Shown here piece by piece: positions 1 to 5,581 of a DNA stretch of 5,581 nucleotides. The DNA is from a bacterium (GTDB lineage Bacteria; Cyanobacteriota; Vampirovibrionia; Gastranaerophilales; Gastranaerophilaceae), in contig JAKSUP010000102.1 in NCBI GenBank assembly GCA_024408905.1, forward strand, positions 1 to 5,581. Reading direction: 5' to 3'. Position numbers and translations under genes: made by a program. Position 1 is the first letter of the stretch. The number at the start of each line of letters is the position of its first letter. Under the pieces are notes generated by a model, which worked only from the letters and a program-made list of their open reading frames with translations, did no database searches and was not told the origin of the DNA.

Positions 1-1273
1 ACCATTGAGGAGTGGCTCTGTATATTACAGGGTGCTTACATCTCCAGCAATGAGGATAAGAGTGATTAATCGGAGTTTTTGCAAGTAAAGCTTTTACCGC
101 TTCTAATTTATTCAAAATAATTGCTTCGCCTTTATAGTATGGCAAACCTTCTAAATCTTTATCGCCGACAATATCAGTCCAAACACCTTTGCTATCAAGC
201 GGTGAAAATACTTCAATACCATATTTGCAGCCGACTTCGTAGTCCTCAAGACCATGTCCCGGTGCGGTATGAACAGAACCGGTACCTGCTTCCAATGTAA
301 CGTGTTCACCTAAAATGATTGGTGATTTTCTGTTATATAATGGATGATCCGTTTTCAAAAGTTCTAAATCTTGACCAATACAAGAGCCGATTACATTGAT
401 ATCTTTTTCTTCCCAAGCTACATCTGATAAGAAATTAGCCAATAAACCTTGAGCTATAACATATATATCGCCTTCGTGGTCAAAGAAAGTGTATTCAAAT
501 TTAGGGTGCATGCTTATTGCCATGTTAGAAGGAATTGTCCAAGTTGTTGTTGTCCAAATAACTGCATAAACATTTTTACCTTTTAAATCAACAATTTTAT
601 TTATTTTTTCTGTTGAGTCATTATCAAATTTGAAGCGAACATAGATTGAAGTTGTATCGATATCTGCGTATTCAACTTCTGCTTCTGCCAAAGCTGTTTC
701 GCAAGATGCACACCAATAAACAGGTTTCATACCTTTTTCAACGTAACCTTTTTTGTACATTTCTCCGAATACTCTGACTTGTTCAGCTTCAAATTCAGGG
801 TTAATAGTTAAGTAAGGATGTTCCCAATCTCCCCATACACCAAGGCGTTTAAATTCTGATTCTTGTCCTTTTAAGTTTTTATGAGCAAATTCTCTGCATA
901 ATTGTCTTAATTGAGCAGGGGTCAAAGCACTTCTGCCACCTTCAACATTTTTTACAACTTTATTTTCGATAGGCAAACCGTGACCGTCATATCCCGGAAC
1001 ATAAGGAGCATAATATCCTCGCATAGATTTATAACGAATTAAAATATCTTTCAAAATTTTGTTTAAAGCTGTTCCAACGTGAATTTTTTCTGAACTCAAA
1101 TACGGAGGGCCATCATGAAGTACGAATGAATTGGCTTTATTTCGTTGTGCCAAGTTCTTTTGATAGACATTAATGTCTTCCCAAAATTTTTGAGTTTCAG
1201 GTTCTTTTTTTATAGCATTTGCTCTCATCTCAAGAGTTGTTTGTGGTAAGTTTAACGTGTCTTTGTATTCCAT
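1..1273 (-). CDS. ileS: Isoleucyl-tRNA synthetase, N-terminal 424 residues (cut by window edge)
   Basis: Class Ia aminoacyl-tRNA synthetase that charges tRNA-Ile in the cytoplasm and edits mischarged valine. My translation from the ATG at 1273 gives 424 codons without a stop up to the window edge, a bit under half of the usual 900-1000 residues. Visible landmarks are HDGPPY at 53-58 followed by the HIGH-box position as HVGT at 65-68; PGYDGHGLP at 93-101; the threonine-rich editing motif at 241-244 with N250 (TTTTWTIPSN); GTGSVHTAPGHG at 330-341 with D344 of the CP1 editing pocket; and YPHCWRCK at 406-413. The KMSKS loop and C-terminal zinc region lie outside. The start is supported by AGAGGT about 8 bases upstream. 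The symporter gene ends 14 bases upstream, so it is probably co-transcribed, and there is no room for a T-box. HVGT, and LSSEK where ANG is usual, are variants, but the domain otherwise looks intact. Confidence 0.97.
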   Translation of the reverse strand, partial: MEYKDTLNLPQTTLEMRANAIKKEPETQKFWEDINVYQKNLAQRNKANSFVLHDGPPYLSSEKIHVGTALNKILKDILIRYKSMRGYYAPYVPGYDGHGLPIENKVVKNVEGGRSALTPAQLRQLCREFAHKNLKGQESEFKRLGVWGDWEHPYLTINPEFEAEQVRVFGEMYKKGYVEKGMKPVYWCASCETALAEAEVEYADIDTTSIYVRFKFDNDSTEKINKIVDLKGKNVYAVIWTTTTWTIPSNMAISMHPKFEYTFFDHEGDIYVIAQGLLANFLSDVAWEEKDINVIGSCIGQDLELLKTDHPLYNRKSPIILGEHVTLEAGTGSVHTAPGHGLEDYEVGCKYGIEVFSPLDSKGVWTDIVGDKDLEGLPYYKGEAIILNKLEAVKALLAKTPINHSYPHCWRCKHPVIYRATPQW

Positions 1274-1287
1274 TTATTTTACCTCTT

Positions 1288-2535
1288 TTATGTTTTATTT
1301 TTTAAAAAATTTGACATTTTTTCATAATCAAATTCGTTTTCCCATCTCGCAATAAAAACTGTTGCGACGCAGTTGCCGATTAAGTTTACTGTGGTTCTTC
1401 CCATATCAAGAATTTGATCAATACCTAAAAGGATTGCAACACCCAAAATCGGTACATTAAAGCTTGTTAATGTACCAGCAAGAACAATTAATGAAGCTCT
1501 CGGCACTCCTGCAACACCTTTACTTGTGAGCATCAAAGCAAACATAATAACAAGCTGTTGTTCAATTGTCAGATGAATGCCAACCAATTGTGTAGAGAAT
1601 ATAACTGCCATTGCAAGATACAAGGTTGAACCGTCAAGATTGAATGTATATCCTGTTGGCATTACAAAACCTACAATAGATTTTGGAACACCAAAATTTT
1701 CCATAATAGTCATAGCTTTTGGCAGTGCTGCTTCTGAACTCGCAGTCGTAAATGTTAATAGAGCAGGTTCTTGAATTGCCTTAATTAATCCTCTAAAGGA
1801 TATTTTAACAATTTTACACACAATGAACAATACAAGTATTACAAAAACTGCCAAAGCCGTATATAATGAACAAATTATTTTTGCGTAGTTTTTAAGAATT
1901 TCTATTCCGTTAGAACCAACCGTATAAGCAATTGCACCAAAAATACCAATTGGTGCAAAGAACATAACATATTCCGTAAACTTAAACATAATCGTTGTAA
2001 CGGAATTAAGTACGTCTATAACCGGCTGTGCTTTTTCTCTGACAGCACATATTGCGAGTGCAAAGAACAGAGAGAATACAACAATTTGTAACAGGTTTCC
2101 TTCTGCCATAGATTGAATAACGCTGGTTGGGAAAAGATCAGTCATCATTTGCCCAAAAGATGTATGATGCACAGATGAAACCATAGTTGAAACTTCGTTT
2201 AGACCTATATTCTGGGCTGATAATGCAGCCATACCCTCACCTGGTTGAAATAAATTTGCAAAGCCAAGGCCTATAACAAGTGCAAGTGTTGTAACAATTT
2301 CGAAATAAACGATTGTTTTAAGTCCTAATCTGCCGACACTTTTGATGTCACCATGTCCAGCAATACCGACTACAAGAGTTGAAAACAATAACGGTGCAAT
2401 AATCATCTTGACCATTCTCAAAAAGATTTCGGCTAAAACATGCAAGTTTTTTGCAAAATCAGGGAAAAGCCACCCGACAAGAATTCCAAGGGCTAATGCT
2501 ATGAATATTGCTATTGTTAAACGTGATTGTTTCAA
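1288..2535 (-). CDS. Dicarboxylate/amino acid:cation (Na+ or H+) symporter, DAACS (SLC1) family
   Basis: Inner-membrane secondary transporter of the GltPh/GltP/DctA family, expected to import glutamate, aspartate or C4-dicarboxylates with Na+ or H+. The 415-residue length fits the family. The N-terminus (residues 5-25) is the first hydrophobic segment, and several more follow. Hairpin 1 carries TASSEAALP at 264-272; TM7 has NLDGS at 299-303 in place of NMDGT/NLDGT; hairpin 2 has SKGVAGVPRAS at 338-348; TM8 has D373, D377, R380, T381, N384 and N388. R380 matches the arginine that binds the substrate side-chain carboxylate (GltPh R397). N388 replaces GltPh D405, a sodium ligand, as in DctA-type members. 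The start codon is TTG: no ATG fits, the SD-like GAAGAGGAAAAGG lies just upstream, and KQSRLTIAIF begins TM1 sensibly. It lies 70 bases after the PilZ gene and 14 before ileS. Exact substrate and coupling ion cannot be decided. Confidence 0.93.
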   Translation of the reverse strand: MKQSRLTIAIFIALALGILVGWLFPDFAKNLHVLAEIFLRMVKMIIAPLLFSTLVVGIAGHGDIKSVGRLGLKTIVYFEIVTTLALVIGLGFANLFQPGEGMAALSAQNIGLNEVSTMVSSVHHTSFGQMMTDLFPTSVIQSMAEGNLLQIVVFSLFFALAICAVREKAQPVIDVLNSVTTIMFKFTEYVMFFAPIGIFGAIAYTVGSNGIEILKNYAKIICSLYTALAVFVILVLFIVCKIVKISFRGLIKAIQEPALLTFTTASSEAALPKAMTIMENFGVPKSIVGFVMPTGYTFNLDGSTLYLAMAVIFSTQLVGIHLTIEQQLVIMFALMLTSKGVAGVPRASLIVLAGTLTSFNVPILGVAILLGIDQILDMGRTTVNLIGNCVATVFIARWENEFDYEKMSNFLKNKT

Positions 2536-2605
2536 AACCTTTTCCTCTTCAAGCTCTATTGTACTACAAAAAAAGATTTTAGGGGAAAGAAAGATGTAAA
2601 CTTTC

Positions 2606-3289
2606 TTAATTTATTGACTCATCTCTCTGTGAAGCCCTTAAATCATCAACATACTTGGCGACTTGATTTACGTATCTCAGATTAGGGTTTTTGAATTCAA
2701 AAGCAAAATTTGATACCCCTTCGTCATCCGGTTGAAATCTTACAAAAGTTGCATCAAAAACGATTGGAATTTCTGAATCAAGATACAAGCTTATAGAAAT
2801 TTCATTGAATTTTCTGAAGTCTGTCTTTTCTATTCTCTTACCATCTTGTAATGATTTGAGCCAAGAAACTTTTACTCCACCGGCTGACAAATCGACCGTT
2901 TTTGCTAAAAATACTTCTTGTTCGCCCTCTTTTTTTGTACAGGTTATTGCGACAGCCTTCGTTAAAGCGACTCTATAATATTCTCTTAGCTGTCGTCTTT
3001 GGACTTCCTTAGGTTTTAAAATTTGTATATCAACATAAGTTTTTTTGAAAATACCAATTTTTTGGATTTCTGTTTGTGCAACATACATTGCTTCGTCAGT
3101 TACAAATTTCGCAAGTGTATATTGTGGGGCGTATGATTTCAACTGTTTGTTACACCTATAACGCAACAAAATTAAAGCATCTGTCATTTCTTTTATCGAT
3201 GTCTTTAACTCATATTTTTCATTTTCATAATCTATGCAAGATATTTTAACGTATTTTATATTTTTTGGTTTGATTAAATTAAATCTCAT
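2606..3289 (-). CDS. PilZ-domain protein, probable cyclic-di-GMP receptor (YcgR-like layout)
   Basis: 227-residue soluble protein with no signal peptide or membrane segment. The C-terminal half (about 95-215) is a PilZ domain. It has an arginine-rich switch, QRRQLREYYRV at 97-107, with R102 and R106 at the RxxxR positions and extra R98/R99. A beta-strand motif DLSAGGVKVS follows at 133-142, with D133, S135 and G138 of (D/N)xSxxG. These are the residues that bind cyclic-di-GMP in the family, so binding looks competent. The N-terminal 95 residues are weakly similar in layout to the YcgR N-terminal beta barrel that precedes PilZ in flagellar-brake proteins, but I cannot assign them firmly. It is the first gene of the leftward group, under a good promoter about 33 bases before the ATG. 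The SD is weak (GAGAA, 8-base spacing). No motility, pilus or cellulose gene is in view, so the output (motility, secretion, surface polysaccharide) is unknown. Confidence 0.85.
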   Translation of the reverse strand: MRFNLIKPKNIKYVKISCIDYENEKYELKTSIKEMTDALILLRYRCNKQLKSYAPQYTLAKFVTDEAMYVAQTEIQKIGIFKKTYVDIQILKPKEVQRRQLREYYRVALTKAVAITCTKKEGEQEVFLAKTVDLSAGGVKVSWLKSLQDGKRIEKTDFRKFNEISISLYLDSEIPIVFDATFVRFQPDDEGVSNFAFEFKNPNLRYVNQVAKYVDDLRASQRDESIN

Positions 3290-3321
3290 GTACTACATTC
3301 TCAAAAAAATACTCTAGTTTG

Positions 3322-3350
3322 ATTGTACAATAAAAACCTTCCATTGTGAA
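3322..3350 (-). promoter_or_regulatory. Sigma-70-type promoter for the PilZ-symporter-ileS group
   Basis: Read on the minus strand, the -35 box is TTCACA (3350-3345, 5 of 6 to TTGACA), the spacer is exactly 17 bases and the -10 box is TACAAT (3327-3322, 5 of 6 to TATAAT). Transcription would start near 3315, leaving an untranslated leader of about 25 bases before the PilZ ATG at 3289. It is the only good match upstream of this gene. Assignment is by consensus match only. Confidence 0.72.
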
Positions 3351-3355
3351 ATCGT

Positions 3356-3384
3356 TTGACATAAAAGCATGTTCGTTCTAGTAT
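3356..3384 (+). promoter_or_regulatory. Sigma-70-type promoter for rpsL-rpsG
   Basis: A perfect TTGACA -35 box at 3356-3361, a 17-base spacer and a TAGTAT -10 box at 3379-3384 (4 of 6). The start point would be near 3391, about 126 bases before the rpsL ATG. It is back to back with the leftward promoter, with only 5 bases (3351-3355) between the two -35 boxes, so two RNA polymerases would probably compete for this site. Confidence 0.72.
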
Positions 3385-3390
3385 TTAGGT

Positions 3391-3516
3391 AACTTAGTCG
3401 AAATTTTCGTGCTGGATTTGACGGCAAGTAACGGTATAGCGTTGCCGGAATAAGTAAGGGTTCCAGGAATAACAACGATTTTACCGAAAGTATTAGAAAG
3501 TAAAAAGGAGAAAAAA
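3391..3516 (+). promoter_or_regulatory. Untranslated leader of rpsL with hairpin
   Basis: About 126 bases lie between the predicted start point and the rpsL ATG, with no ATG inside. The clearest structure is at 3422-3447: CGGC pairs with GCCG, and AACG (3430-3433) pairs with CGTT (3440-3443) around a six-base loop, leaving AAGT as a bulge. An alternative fold pairs CGGCAA with TTGCCG around a 14-base loop. This patch is richer in GC than its surroundings. No run of T follows, so it is not a terminator. The leader ends in AAGGAG at 3505-3510, six bases before the ATG. Ribosomal protein operons often carry leaders bound by one of their own products, but whether S7 or S12 binds here is inference. 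Confidence 0.45.
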
Positions 3517-3900
3517 ATGCCTACAATTAACCAGTTAGTACGTTCAGAACGTAAAAAACTAACAGACAAAACAAAATCTCCGGCTTTGATGGATTGTCCA
3601 CAAAGACGTGGAGTATGTACAAGGGTTTACACAACAACCCCTAAAAAACCAAACTCAGCATTAAGAAAAGTTGCCAGAGTCAGACTTACAAACGGATTTG
3701 AAGTAACTTCTTATATTCCGGGTATCGGTCACAACCTTCAAGAACACAGTGTTGTTCTAATAAGAGGTGGCAGGGTTAAAGACCTTCCAGGTGTAAGATA
3801 TCACATTGTACGTGGTACTTTAGATACAGCAGGTGTTGCTAACAGAACACAAAGCCGTTCTAAATATGGTGCTAAAAGGGATAAAGGAGGTAAGAAATAA
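3517..3900 (+). CDS. rpsL: 30S ribosomal protein S12
   Basis: Small-subunit protein at the decoding centre, where it contributes to tRNA selection and translational accuracy. The 127 residues align along nearly their whole length with bacterial S12 (124 in E. coli): PTINQLVR at the start, [42 protein letters not shown] and a terminal SKYGAKR. K43, K88 and P91, where substitutions commonly give streptomycin resistance, are the ordinary residues, so no resistance allele is visible. D89 is the site that RimO methylthiolates in other bacteria. The SD AAGGAG is six bases before the ATG. The stop TAA shares its last A with the rpsG ATG, which suggests translational coupling. The tail DKGGKK is slightly longer than in E. 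coli, and its codons also supply the SD of rpsG. Confidence 0.99.
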   Translation: MPTINQLVRSERKKLTDKTKSPALMDCPQRRGVCTRVYTTTPKKPNSALRKVARVRLTNGFEVTSYIPGIGHNLQEHSVVLIRGGRVKDLPGVRYHIVRGTLDTAGVANRTQSRSKYGAKRDKGGKK

Positions 3901-4370
3901 TGTCTAGAAGATCTAAACCTGAAAGAAGAATTCCTTCAGCTGACCCTATTTATAACAGCGTAGACGTTTCTAAATTCATCAACAGAGTTATGAGACGTGG
4001 TAAAAAGTCTTTGGCTGAAAGAATTTTCTACTCAACAATTACAAAAATTGAAGAAAGAACAAATGAAAAAGGCTTGGAAATTTTCCAAAAAGCTATTACA
4101 AATGCAACTCCATTATTGGAAGTTAAAGCCAGACGTATCGGTGGTTCAACTTACCAAGTTCCTATCGATGTTAAACCTGACAGAGGTTTTGCACTAGCTT
4201 CATCATGGTTGATTTCAGCTGCAAAGAACAGAAACGGAAAATCATTCGTTGAAAAATTAACAAACGAATTGATTGATGCTTCAAACGGTTCAGGTTCAGC
4301 TTGTAAGAAACGTGAAGATACTCACAAGATGGCAGAAGCTAACAAAGCATTTGCTCATTACAGATATTAA
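3900..4370 (+). CDS. rpsG: 30S ribosomal protein S7
   Basis: Primary 16S rRNA-binding protein that starts assembly of the 30S head and sits near the E site. The 156 residues match the common bacterial length. Recognisable blocks are RGKKSLAERI near 33-42, EVKARRIGGSTYQVP near 74-88, and KKREDTHKMAEANKAFAHYRY at the end. The wording resembles cyanobacterial S7 more than the E. coli form, from memory. The ATG overlaps the rpsL stop by one base, with AAGGAGG at 3884-3890, nine bases upstream, so the two proteins should be made in step. In E. coli S7 represses the str operon by binding the rpsL-rpsG spacer. Here no such spacer exists, so any autoregulation would have to use another site, such as the rpsL leader. 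A terminator follows 24 bases after the stop; fusA and tuf are absent. Confidence 0.99.
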   Translation: MSRRSKPERRIPSADPIYNSVDVSKFINRVMRRGKKSLAERIFYSTITKIEERTNEKGLEIFQKAITNATPLLEVKARRIGGSTYQVPIDVKPDRGFALASSWLISAAKNRNGKSFVEKLTNELIDASNGSGSACKKREDTHKMAEANKAFAHYRY

Positions 4371-4393
4371 TATTAGAATTTTAATATTTACAG

Positions 4394-4429
4394 TAAGGCT
4401 TTTGATTTATTCAAAAGCCTTATTTTTTT
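4394..4429 (+). terminator. Rho-independent terminator after rpsG
   Basis: A perfect inverted repeat, TAAGGCTTTTG (4394-4404) and CAAAAGCCTTA (4412-4422), gives an 11-base stem with a seven-base loop and is followed by seven T (4423-4429), then nine more T at 4433-4441. It ends the rpsL-rpsG transcript. No comparable T-run lies on the other side, so it acts in one direction. Confidence 0.93.
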
Positions 4430-4513
4430 ATGTTTTTTTTTGTGAGGGAAATTCATCCATTTATAGTCGTATTAAATATAAAATTTCTGTAAATATACAT
4501 ACTAAAAAAACTC

Positions 4514-4540
4514 TTGACATTTGTTATGATGTGTTAAAAT
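4514..4540 (+). promoter_or_regulatory. Extended -10 promoter for the SIS-domain gene
   Basis: A perfect TTGACA at 4514-4519 and TAAAAT at 4535-4540 (5 of 6), preceded by TGT at 4532-4534, which forms an extended -10 element. The 15-base spacer is short, which the extended -10 may offset. Transcription would start near 4547, about 42 bases before the ATG at 4589. The rest of 4442-4588 is AT-rich and shows no gene or other structure that I can support. Confidence 0.65.
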
Positions 4541-4588
4541 TTAGATGTAAAATTTTTTAGTAATTAACTATTTAGAGGGAGTATTTAT

Positions 4589-5581
4589 ATGTTCGGGAAA
4601 AATAAAAAAACTAATATGGAAGCTGAAATTGTTGCACAAACTCAAGTTATTCCATCTATGTTAGACAAATACATTAATTTTGATAATGGTGAAGTAAACA
4701 TTGATTTACCACCGGTTGTTAAAAGAGTAATTGTTGTTGCCAGTGGTTCTTCATATCACTGTGCAAGACTTACTGTCGATTTGATTGAAAGATTAGCCAA
4801 AATTGAAACAAGAGCAATTTACTCAAGCGAATTTTTAATAAAAAGTGTTATTCCACACGAAGAAAACACTTTATATATATTTATAACTCAATCAGGAGAA
4901 ACTTCTGATACTGTTAAGTGTCTTGAAAGAGTAAAAAAAGAAACAAATCTTCCGACTTTGTGTATAACAAATGTTGAAGATTCAACAATATGGAAAGAAT
5001 GTGATTATAAAGTTGCTTGTATGGCAGGTGAAGAACTTGGTATAGCAGCAACAAAATCATTGACTTCACAAATGTTATGCTCTGTTTTAATTGCATTAAA
5101 ACTTGCTGATGGTAATGATGAAACTATTAAAGGTTATAAAGAATCTTTAAAAGAACTGCCTTCTGCAATAGAAAAAGCAATTGCTAAACGTGATGATATC
5201 AAAAAGTTTGTAAAACATTTTGTTAAAGCAAATATTATTATGGTTACAGCTGAAGGTTCGTCTTATGCAATTGCTAAAGAAGCAACATTGAAAATTAAAG
5301 AAACTTCTTACAAAAATATTACAGCAGCAATTTTGGGTGAGTTTATGCATGGTCATGTTGCTGTATTGAATAACAAGGGAATGTTTATTTACTTTTCAGC
5401 AGAAAAAATTTCAGAACGTGCTGTTAACAACATCAATTTAATTAAAAAAGATTACAATCCTACAATTGTTTTAATTGGTAAGAGTGATGAAAGAGTTAAA
5501 CCGGATTACTATTTAAGTGTAGATTGTGGTGATTTTATACCTTGCTTATTTGCAAATGTTGTTATGGCACAAATTATCGCA
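4589..5581 (+). CDS. Tandem SIS-domain sugar-phosphate isomerase/deaminase, GlmS isomerase-domain-like, lacking glutaminase (3' end cut)
   Basis: The ATG at 4589 follows GAGGGAG (4575-4581) at seven-base spacing and opens 331 codons without a stop to the window edge. The translation matches the isomerase half of GlmS along its length. NMEAEIVAQ at 9-17 resembles the linker before that domain; the first SIS has ASGSSYHC at 51-58 and TQSGETSDT at 100-108 (phosphosugar-binding loop); ELGIAATKSLTSQ is at 149-161. The second SIS has AEGSSYAIAKEATLKIKE at 221-238 and GEFMHGHVAV at 250-259. K235, E238 and H254 align with E. coli GlmS catalytic K485, E488 and H504, so ring-opening and isomerisation chemistry looks retained. 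No N-terminal cysteine nucleophile or glutaminase domain exists, so it cannot use glutamine as GlmS does. Likely a GlmD/NagB-II-type glucosamine-6-phosphate deaminase or a related sugar-phosphate isomerase. About 25 residues, including the usual PRNLAKS end, lie outside. Confidence 0.85.
   Translation, partial: MFGKNKKTNMEAEIVAQTQVIPSMLDKYINFDNGEVNIDLPPVVKRVIVVASGSSYHCARLTVDLIERLAKIETRAIYSSEFLIKSVIPHEENTLYIFITQSGETSDTVKCLERVKKETNLPTLCITNVEDSTIWKECDYKVACMAGEELGIAATKSLTSQMLCSVLIALKLADGNDETIKGYKESLKELPSAIEKAIAKRDDIKKFVKHFVKANIIMVTAEGSSYAIAKEATLKIKETSYKNITAAILGEFMHGHVAVLNNKGMFIYFSAEKISERAVNNINLIKKDYNPTIVLIGKSDERVKPDYYLSVDCGDFIPCLFANVVMAQIIA

Noticed and set aside
2560..2568. TGTACTACA occurs upstream of both the symporter (2560-2568) and the PilZ start (3289-3297), in the same orientation
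   Set aside because: A single shared 9-mer in AT-rich DNA, at different distances from the two promoters or starts; not enough for an operator.
2558..2587. TACAAT -10-like box on the minus strand upstream of the symporter
   Set aside because: The hexamer at proper distance is TTCCCC or TCCCCT, a poor -35. A secondary promoter is possible but not supported.
2566..2607. Possible terminator between the PilZ gene and the symporter (minus strand AAGAAAG/CTTTCTT stem, then a T-run about 12 bases on)
   Set aside because: The seven-base stem is almost all A-T, includes the PilZ stop codon, and the T-run is not adjacent. Too weak to call.
3409..3453. A 14-codon GTG-initiated reading frame in the rpsL leader
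   Set aside because: No Shine-Dalgarno sequence precedes it, and its span coincides with the hairpin. Likely chance.
3378..3569. 63-codon open frame on the minus strand over the rpsL leader and start
   Set aside because: It overlaps the rpsL promoter and coding start, has no ribosome site and no recognisable protein.
4914..5356. Open frames on the minus strand within the SIS gene
   Set aside because: They are antisense shadows of a clearly conserved coding frame; the products are low-complexity and unrecognisable.

Overview
This 5.6 kb window is AT-rich chromosomal DNA from a bacterium and holds mostly housekeeping genes. S7 resembles cyanobacterial S7 in wording (for example the run around KKSLAERI, the ATPLLEVKARR segment and a terminal HYRY). 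No T-box leader precedes ileS, which argues against a typical Firmicute. My best guess is a low-GC, non-photosynthetic relative of Cyanobacteria (Melainabacteria/Vampirovibrionia, Gastranaerophilales type). This is inference from remembered family sequences, not from a search.

Left part, minus strand (about 1-3350): three genes are read leftward from one good sigma-70-like promoter. They are a PilZ-domain protein (3289 to 2606), a sodium/dicarboxylate or glutamate symporter of the DAACS family with a TTG start (2535 to 1288), and the first 424 codons of isoleucyl-tRNA synthetase (1273 to beyond position 1). The gaps are 70 and 14 bases, so co-transcription is likely, at least for the last two.

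Centre (about 3322-3384): two back-to-back promoters have -35 boxes only 5 bases apart. One drives the leftward group and the other drives rpsL-rpsG.

Right part, plus strand: a roughly 126-base untranslated leader with a hairpin leads into rpsL (S12) and rpsG (S7). These overlap by one base (TAATG). A strong intrinsic terminator follows directly, so fusA and tuf are not part of this transcript, unlike the classical str operon. After a fresh promoter comes a tandem-SIS protein that resembles the isomerase half of GlmS but has no glutaminase domain. It runs off the right edge.

I see no mobile element, CRISPR array, tRNA, rRNA or clearly novel multi-gene system. The points most worth a second look are the stand-alone GlmS-isomerase-like protein, the rpsL leader hairpin, the shortened str operon, the paired promoters and the variant IleRS signature.
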